A stretch of DNA of 10,041 nucleotides from an uncultured Collinsella sp. GTDB taxonomy: Bacteria; Actinomycetota; Coriobacteriia; Coriobacteriales; Coriobacteriaceae. Under the pieces are notes generated by a model. That model saw nothing but the letters and a program-made list of their open reading frames with translations, was not told the origin of the DNA and did not search any database. The stretch is taken from positions 1-10,041 of the forward strand of contig CAJJTG010000057.1 in NCBI GenBank assembly GCA_905194675.1, in the 5' to 3' direction. Positions 6,611 to 10,041 of the stretch are shown here, piece by piece. Within the stretch, counting starts at the first letter, position 1. Each line of letters starts with the position of its first letter. A program made the position numbers and the translations under genes.

Positions 6611-6706
6611 CCCAATAAGCGGGCTCGAGGCAGCTCCGATGCCGCTGCGATCCCCGCTGTGTTCTTGGGCGCCCGTGTCGACCCGGCCGCCCTTGACCGT
6701 GACTGC

Positions 6707-6712
6707 ACTATA
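6707..6712 (-). promoter_or_regulatory. Candidate -10 box of the PTS operon
   Basis: On the minus strand TATAGT stands in very GC-rich surroundings, about 110 bases before the EIIB start. The -35 zone 17 bases away reads GGCGGC, far from TTGACA, as expected for a promoter that depends on an activator. The likely start near 6700 would put the three palindromic repeats at about -54, -82 and -110. The reading rests on sequence only. Confidence 0.45.
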
Positions 6713-6743
6713 CGCGGCGGAGGGCTCTTGCCGCCAACCGACT

Positions 6744-6827
6744 TTTTGCCGCATAGCGGCAAGGCAGCAGATTTTCCGCCCGCACGGCAAGCCGGGCGAT
6801 TTTCCGCTTGGGCGGCAAATTAGAAAA
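6744..6827. promoter_or_regulatory. Three 28-bp phased palindromic repeats, probable regulator operators
   Basis: Three consecutive 28-base units start at 6744, 6772 and 6800, each beginning TTTT. Shared core: TTTT(G/C)CGC, a short variable centre, then CGGCAA. The first contains a perfect inverted repeat, TTGCCGC-ATA-GCGGCAA (6746-6762). The third is TTTTCCGC-TTGG-GCGGCAAA (6800-6819), with one mismatch; the second is weaker. A further half-site, TTGCCGCC, lies at 6728-6735 over the expected -35. They sit between the divergent operon and the PRD regulator, where LicR/MtlR-type activators bind, so operators for that regulator are the natural reading. The repeats are seen; the binding protein is inferred. 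Confidence 0.6.
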
Positions 6828-6899
6828 GACACCCTTTCTTAACCTGAGATACCATGGGGCGGTACACCCTGTCTGCCGTTCATCTCTTGGAGGAAAGCC

Positions 6900-8870
6900 A
6901 TGGCGAGCGCCAAGCAGAACCGCATCAACCGCATGATCGACGTGCTCGAAAACAGCAGCTCATGGGTGTCTTCCTCGATGCTTGCCGGCCTTTTGGGCGC
7001 GAGTGAGCGAAGCATCCGCAACTATGTTGCAGAGGTCAACGAGACCGGTACGCGACATATCGAATCGTCTAAAGAGGGCTATCGCCTTGCCACGGCGGCG
7101 CCGGCTGCCGCCAGCGCTTCCGCTAGTCCTTGCGAAGGTGTCAATACCCTCCCCGCGAACGCGGACTCCAGGCGCGACTTTACTATCTCCCGCCTTGTCA
7201 ACGCATGCGATGGACTCTCCGTCTTTGATATCGCCGATGAGCTCTTTATCAGCGAGAGCACGTTTCAGAGCTCCGTGATGCCGCAGGTGCGCGCGCTCGT
7301 TCGGCAGTTCGACCTCAATGTCGAGACACACGACTACCGCATGAAACTCACGGGGCGAGAGGCCGACAAGCGCAAGCTTCTCGGCCACATAGCCACCCAC
7401 AACTCCTATGGCTATTTCACCTCAACCAAAACGCTCGAAAACATGTTTCCCGACTTTGACGTGCAGGCAACCCTCTCGAGCTTGGTCGCGATCTGCCAGC
7501 GCTCGGATCTATTTATCAACGGCTACGCGCTCTCCAACCTGCTCGTGCACCTGTTAGTGATCATCATCAGGCTCACCTCGAACAACGAGCTCAGCGAGGT
7601 GGACGGCCCCATCGACGCAGACGGCCTAGTGACACAACTCGGGCAGCGCGAACAGATCGTACGCTGCGCCCAGCGCATTGCCGCCTACTTTGAGAAGGAG
7701 TTTGGTTGTGCCATCCCACGCGACGATTTTCAGCAGATTCTGCTGCTTTTGGCGCTTTCCGTCGAGCGTTGCGATTTTGACGAGCTCAGCCGCGAGAAGC
7801 TCTCAAGCATCATTGACCGCGAATTTGTAGACATGGTTCTGGGGATCCTCGACGAGTGCGGAAAGCGCTACGACCTGCCACGCTTTATCGACGAGCCCAT
7901 GCGCCTACAACTCGTCCTGCATATGTTTAACGCCTACCAGCGCGCCGTCTACCGCGTAAGCTACCCCAACCCGCTCGCCGCGCAGATCAAAAGCGAGTAC
8001 GCACCGGTCTACGACATGGCGGTCTATATCGCCCACCGCTTCTCCACCGCCATGGATATTGAGGTGGGCGAAAACGAAATCGCGTTTATCGCCTTTCATA
8101 TCGGCGCTTACTTTGAGAAGTTCTCCGCACCCGACGGCGCCGTCACCTGCACAGTGATTATCGAGGAGTACCACGACTTTGCACGAAGGCTCGTCGACGA
8201 CCTCAAGACCGAGTTTGGCGATGACATAAGCGTTGTCGCCGTGATGAGCTGCGATAGTTACCTGGCCAATCCGCCCGAAAGCGATGCGGTAATCACCACA
8301 ATCGACGTGCCGGTTTGTGGAGGCACCACCAAAGTCTTGATCGGACCCATCCTCACTAAGCAAAACGTGCGAAAGATCCGCGACCGGCTTTGCGCCATCC
8401 AGGAGCGGCGGCGGCGCCTCTATGCCCAGGGCCTTTTGGGGCGTCTGCTGCAGCCGGGGCTGTTTATACGCAACATAGACGTAGTCGACGCCACAAGCTG
8501 CATCGACCAAATGGGGAAGCTTTTGGCTGTTCAGGGGCTCGCAACGCCTGAGTTTATCGCTGACGTGCATCTGCGTGAGAGCGTCTCGTCGACGGCGTTT
8601 ACTGACAGCCTCGCCATACCCCACGCGATCTCGGTATATCCCAAGCGCTCGTTTATCGCTGTGGCCCACAATGACACCCCGATTCCCTGGGGACGCCACG
8701 ACGTGCGGTTTGTGCTGCTCATAGGCATCGCACAGGAAGATATGGGGCTCTTTAGAGATGTGCTCGACCTGATTATCGAAGTGTTCTCCTCGGTAGAGAC
8801 CACGATGAGGCTCATGCAGACCGACACGTTCGAAGAGTTTCTGGCTGCGTTTACGCACGATATCGGATAA
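6900..8870 (+). CDS. LicR-type PRD transcriptional activator with EIIB- and EIIA-like domains
   Basis: The 656-residue protein should activate the divergent PTS operon in response to the PTS phosphorylation state. Domains in order: helix-turn-helix (about 5-63, SSMLAGLLGASERSIRNY); an Ala/Ser-rich linker (65-90); a second winged HTH (about 92-165, IADELFISESTFQ); PRD1 (about 185-290) with His217; PRD2 (about 305-410) with His341 and His400; an EIIB-like region (about 415-505); and a C-terminal fructose/mannitol-type EIIA domain (about 510-656) with the phosphoacceptor His575 in LAIPHA. The second PRD1 histidine appears replaced (LLLL around 281-284), and the EIIB region lacks a Cys phosphate loop. 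GGAGG lies seven bases before the ATG. The stop at 8868-8870 directly abuts the hypE 3' remnant. Divergent placement fits the lic operon pattern. The target is inferred from position. Confidence 0.93.
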   Translation: MASAKQNRINRMIDVLENSSSWVSSSMLAGLLGASERSIRNYVAEVNETGTRHIESSKEGYRLATAAPAAASASASPCEGVNTLPANADSRRDFTISRLVNACDGLSVFDIADELFISESTFQSSVMPQVRALVRQFDLNVETHDYRMKLTGREADKRKLLGHIATHNSYGYFTSTKTLENMFPDFDVQATLSSLVAICQRSDLFINGYALSNLLVHLLVIIIRLTSNNELSEVDGPIDADGLVTQLGQREQIVRCAQRIAAYFEKEFGCAIPRDDFQQILLLLALSVERCDFDELSREKLSSIIDREFVDMVLGILDECGKRYDLPRFIDEPMRLQLVLHMFNAYQRAVYRVSYPNPLAAQIKSEYAPVYDMAVYIAHRFSTAMDIEVGENEIAFIAFHIGAYFEKFSAPDGAVTCTVIIEEYHDFARRLVDDLKTEFGDDISVVAVMSCDSYLANPPESDAVITTIDVPVCGGTTKVLIGPILTKQNVRKIRDRLCAIQERRRRLYAQGLLGRLLQPGLFIRNIDVVDATSCIDQMGKLLAVQGLATPEFIADVHLRESVSSTAFTDSLAIPHAISVYPKRSFIAVAHNDTPIPWGRHDVRFVLLIGIAQEDMGLFRDVLDLIIEVFSSVETTMRLMQTDTFEEFLAAFTHDIG

Positions 8871-8871
8871 A

Positions 8872-8960
8872 GGGCTCAACCCGCATCCTCGACATGATCG
8901 TGGGAGAGCAGCTGCCGAGGATCTGCTAGCGGGCGAGCGCTGGCTGGTGCGACGTGGCTC
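8872..8960 (+). pseudogene. Orphan hypE 3' end (direct repeat copy 2)
   Basis: This stretch repeats the end of hypE and its 3' flank (1784-1872). In frame it encodes GSTRILDMIVGEQLPRIC and a TAG stop at 8927-8929. Relative to the intact gene, four of the five differences in the coding part are synonymous (TCG/TCA, CGT/CGC, GTA/GTG, ATT/ATC) and one is Leu to Ile. It has no start codon or upstream hypE sequence: it begins within two bases of the regulator stop codon. It cannot make a protein by itself. The synonymous pattern implies it was part of a working hypE until it was cut off, so it is most likely the boundary scar of an insertion or recombination. No terminator for the regulator is seen up to 9037. 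Confidence 0.8.
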
Positions 8961-9011
8961 ACTATCCCTGAAGATGTTTTGATTCCAAACGTGCCCGACG
9001 CGCAAGCCCAG

Positions 9012-9017
9012 TATTAT
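9012..9017 (+). promoter_or_regulatory. Candidate -10 box of the HAD phosphatase gene
   Basis: TATTAT lies 35 bases before the chosen start codon at 9053, in GC-rich flanks. No clear -35 is placed 16-18 bases upstream; a TTGATT at 8979-8984 is too far away (27-base spacer). Weak support. Confidence 0.3.
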
Positions 9018-9042
9018 GGGGTGCGTTTTGGAACCCAATGAC

Positions 9043-9047
9043 GGGAG
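9043..9047 (+). promoter_or_regulatory. Shine-Dalgarno deciding the HAD phosphatase start
   Basis: GGGAG ends five bases before the ATG at 9053. The upstream in-frame ATG at 9038 has no purine-rich site before it and would place this signal inside the coding region, so 9053 is preferred. Confidence 0.7.
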
Positions 9048-9052
9048 CTTTC

Positions 9053-9721
9053 ATGGCAGCAGCTTTTTCCCATGTGATCTTTGACCTGGACGGCACCATC
9101 CTCAACACGATCGAGGACCTGGCGGCCGCCGGCAACCACACCTGCGAGATGCACGGCTGGCCCACGTTTGCCGTGGACGAGTACCGCTACAAGGTGGGAA
9201 ACGGCATGCTTAAGCTGGTTGAGCGCTTTATGCCCGCCGAATACGCGGGCGACGGCCGTATGTTTGAGCAGACGCTTGCCGAGTTTAGGGCCTATTACGG
9301 CGAGCACAAGGAGGACCATACCTCACCCTACGCCGGCACGATTGAGATGCTCGACCGTCTGCGCGCAGCGGGCGTTCAGCTTGCCGTGCTCACCAACAAG
9401 GATCATATTTCGGCAGCCCCGCTTATCGAGAAATACTTTGGCCGCGATCGCTTTGCGTTGGTACAGGGCCGCGTGGACGCATTTCCGCCCAAGCCCGAGG
9501 CACCCGTCACGTTGCATGTGATGAAAGAGCTGGGCGCCGATCCGGCAACCACGCTCTATGTGGGCGATTCGAATGTCGATGTTCTGACCGGCCACAACGC
9601 CGGCCTTAAGAGCGCGGGCGTCAGCTGGGGCTTCCGCGGCCGCGCAGAGCTTGAGGCCGCCGGCGCCGACTACGTGGTGGACACCCAGGACGAGCTCGCG
9701 GCGCTGATTCTGGGCGAGTAA
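9053..9721 (+). CDS. HAD-superfamily phosphatase, phosphoglycolate phosphatase-like
   Basis: The 222-residue cytoplasmic protein has all four HAD motifs: FDLDGT with nucleophile Asp11 and acid/base Asp13; VLTNKD with Thr114; Lys147 in PPKPEA; and YVGDSNVD with Asp172 and Asp176 for magnesium. The alpha-helical cap lies between motifs I and II (about residues 18-90), which is subfamily I as in Gph, and the length is typical. The closest pattern match is phosphoglycolate phosphatase, but sequence alone does not fix the substrate; sugar-phosphate phosphatases such as beta-phosphoglucomutase relatives share the fold. The start at 9053 is chosen by its ribosome binding site; the in-frame ATG at 9038 would add five residues. 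The gene probably followed hypE directly before the PTS block arrived. It may be transcribed alone or by read-through from the regulator. Confidence 0.9.
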   Translation: MAAAFSHVIFDLDGTILNTIEDLAAAGNHTCEMHGWPTFAVDEYRYKVGNGMLKLVERFMPAEYAGDGRMFEQTLAEFRAYYGEHKEDHTSPYAGTIEMLDRLRAAGVQLAVLTNKDHISAAPLIEKYFGRDRFALVQGRVDAFPPKPEAPVTLHVMKELGADPATTLYVGDSNVDVLTGHNAGLKSAGVSWGFRGRAELEAAGADYVVDTQDELAALILGE

Positions 9722-9762
9722 CGAGCGACACTGCTTAACGCAGCTGCGACAATTCTTCCGTG

Positions 9763-9810
9763 CGGAAAGCGCATCCCGTTTTGAAGCTCCGGAATGGGAT
9801 GCGCTTTCCG
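9763..9810 (+). terminator. Possible terminator of the HAD phosphatase gene (first repeat hairpin)
   Basis: A perfect 15-bp stem (9763-9777 with 9796-9810; arms CGGAAAGCGCATCCC and GGGATGCGCTTTCCG) begins 42 bases after the stop codon. Only TTT follows, so termination is possible but not assured. The same hairpin is the first unit of a tandem repeat array, so its main role may be different. Confidence 0.35.
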
Positions 9811-9949
9811 TTTGAGGCGCATCAGGGAAACCGCATCCCGTTTCAGAGCAATATTCCGGGTCGCACTTTCCGCAACCCACCCCATCCGGAAACCGCGACC
9901 CGCTATTCGGCCAAAAACCGGGCCGCATTTTCCCGACCACCCGATGCAA
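9764..9949. repeat. Tandem array of three 62-bp imperfect hairpin repeats
   Basis: Units begin at 9764, 9826 and 9888, an exact 62-base period. Each starts with GGAAA, two variable bases, then GC(A/G)(T/A)CCCG, and about 40 bases on carries the inverted form ending in TTTCC or TTTTCCC. The array is therefore six copies of a roughly 15-bp motif in alternating orientation. The first unit pairs perfectly; the second and third pair at about 11-12 of 15 positions by my count. I see no credible gene across it; the open frames there have no ribosome binding site and follow the repeat. The rest of the window (9950-10041) shows nothing I can identify. REP/BIME-like intergenic repeat is the nearest known class; that is inference. 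Confidence 0.8.
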
Positions 9950-10041
9950 CGTCAATGCACCAACCGCGCCCAAGGAGTGTCCCCAACTGCCGGCAGAGAC
10001 GATATGAGCAGGACATAAAAACATTGAGAGCCCCTGCTGCA

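Noticed and set aside
6598..6700. Ribonucleic antiterminator (RAT)-type leader before the PTS operon
   Set aside because: No terminator overlapped by an antiterminator stem is seen, and the regulator has DNA-binding HTH domains instead of a CAT-type RNA-binding domain.
6598..6762. N-terminal extension of EIIB to an ATG at 6762
   Set aside because: It would translate the divergent promoter region; the conserved EIIB domain starts right after the ATG at 6597, which has its own ribosome binding site.
1873..8871. Classical integrative element or transposon carrying its own recombinase
   Set aside because: No integrase, transposase, relaxase, tRNA or terminal inverted repeats are visible in the block; only the direct repeats of hypE support insertion.
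7905..9038. Long minus-strand open frame (377 codons) opposite the regulator and the following gap
   Set aside because: It is antisense to a clear multidomain regulator and has no family-like motifs; long antisense frames are common in GC-rich biased coding DNA.
9764..9949. CRISPR array
   Set aside because: The repeat units are adjacent, each internally inverted and diverged; there are no uniform repeats with unique spacers and no cas genes.
9794..10018. Open frame across the 62-bp repeats as a small gene
   Set aside because: Its composition follows the repeat units and no ribosome binding site precedes it. The minus-strand frame through the same area is rejected for the same reason.

Overview
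The window is GC-rich, strongly codon-biased bacterial chromosome. Its gene content (hydrogenase maturation genes, a sugar PTS operon with a LicR-type activator, an operon-linked HPr, intergenic hairpin repeats) fits a gut actinobacterium of the Coriobacteriia, with Collinsella as the best guess. That assignment is inference from style and content; no marker gene is present.

Layout. (1) Positions 3-1841, plus strand: the 3' two thirds of hypD, then complete hypE, which make the Fe(CN)2CO ligands of [NiFe]-hydrogenase. (2) 1842-2076: hypE 3' flank and a strong hairpin terminator lying between convergent genes. (3) 2077-6597, minus strand: a beta-glucoside/cellobiose PTS operon read IIB, IIC, IIA, GH1 6-phospho-beta-glucosidase, HPr, then, beyond an internal terminator-like hairpin, a small membrane protein of unknown function. 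(4) 6598-6899: divergent control region with a candidate minus-strand -10 box and three 28-bp phased, palindrome-centred repeats. (5) 6900-8870, plus strand: LicR-type PRD regulator. (6) 8872-8960: a second copy of the last codons and 3' flank of hypE. (7) 9053-9721, plus strand: HAD-family phosphoglycolate-phosphatase-like gene. (8) 9764-9949: three tandem 62-bp units, each built as an inverted repeat.

How it works together. The PTS genes form one function: IIC imports a beta-glucoside, IIA and IIB relay phosphate from HPr to it, the GH1 enzyme splits the phosphorylated disaccharide, and the divergent regulator senses PTS phosphorylation to switch on the operon. Order and regulator type match the lic/cel operons of Firmicutes.

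The most notable observation is structural. The whole PTS cassette sits between two direct copies of the hypE 3' end, 7088 bp apart. The downstream copy differs mainly at synonymous sites, as expected if two diverged hypE alleles met by recombination. This marks the cassette as a probable insertion between hypE and the HAD phosphatase gene, although no integrase or transposase is visible.
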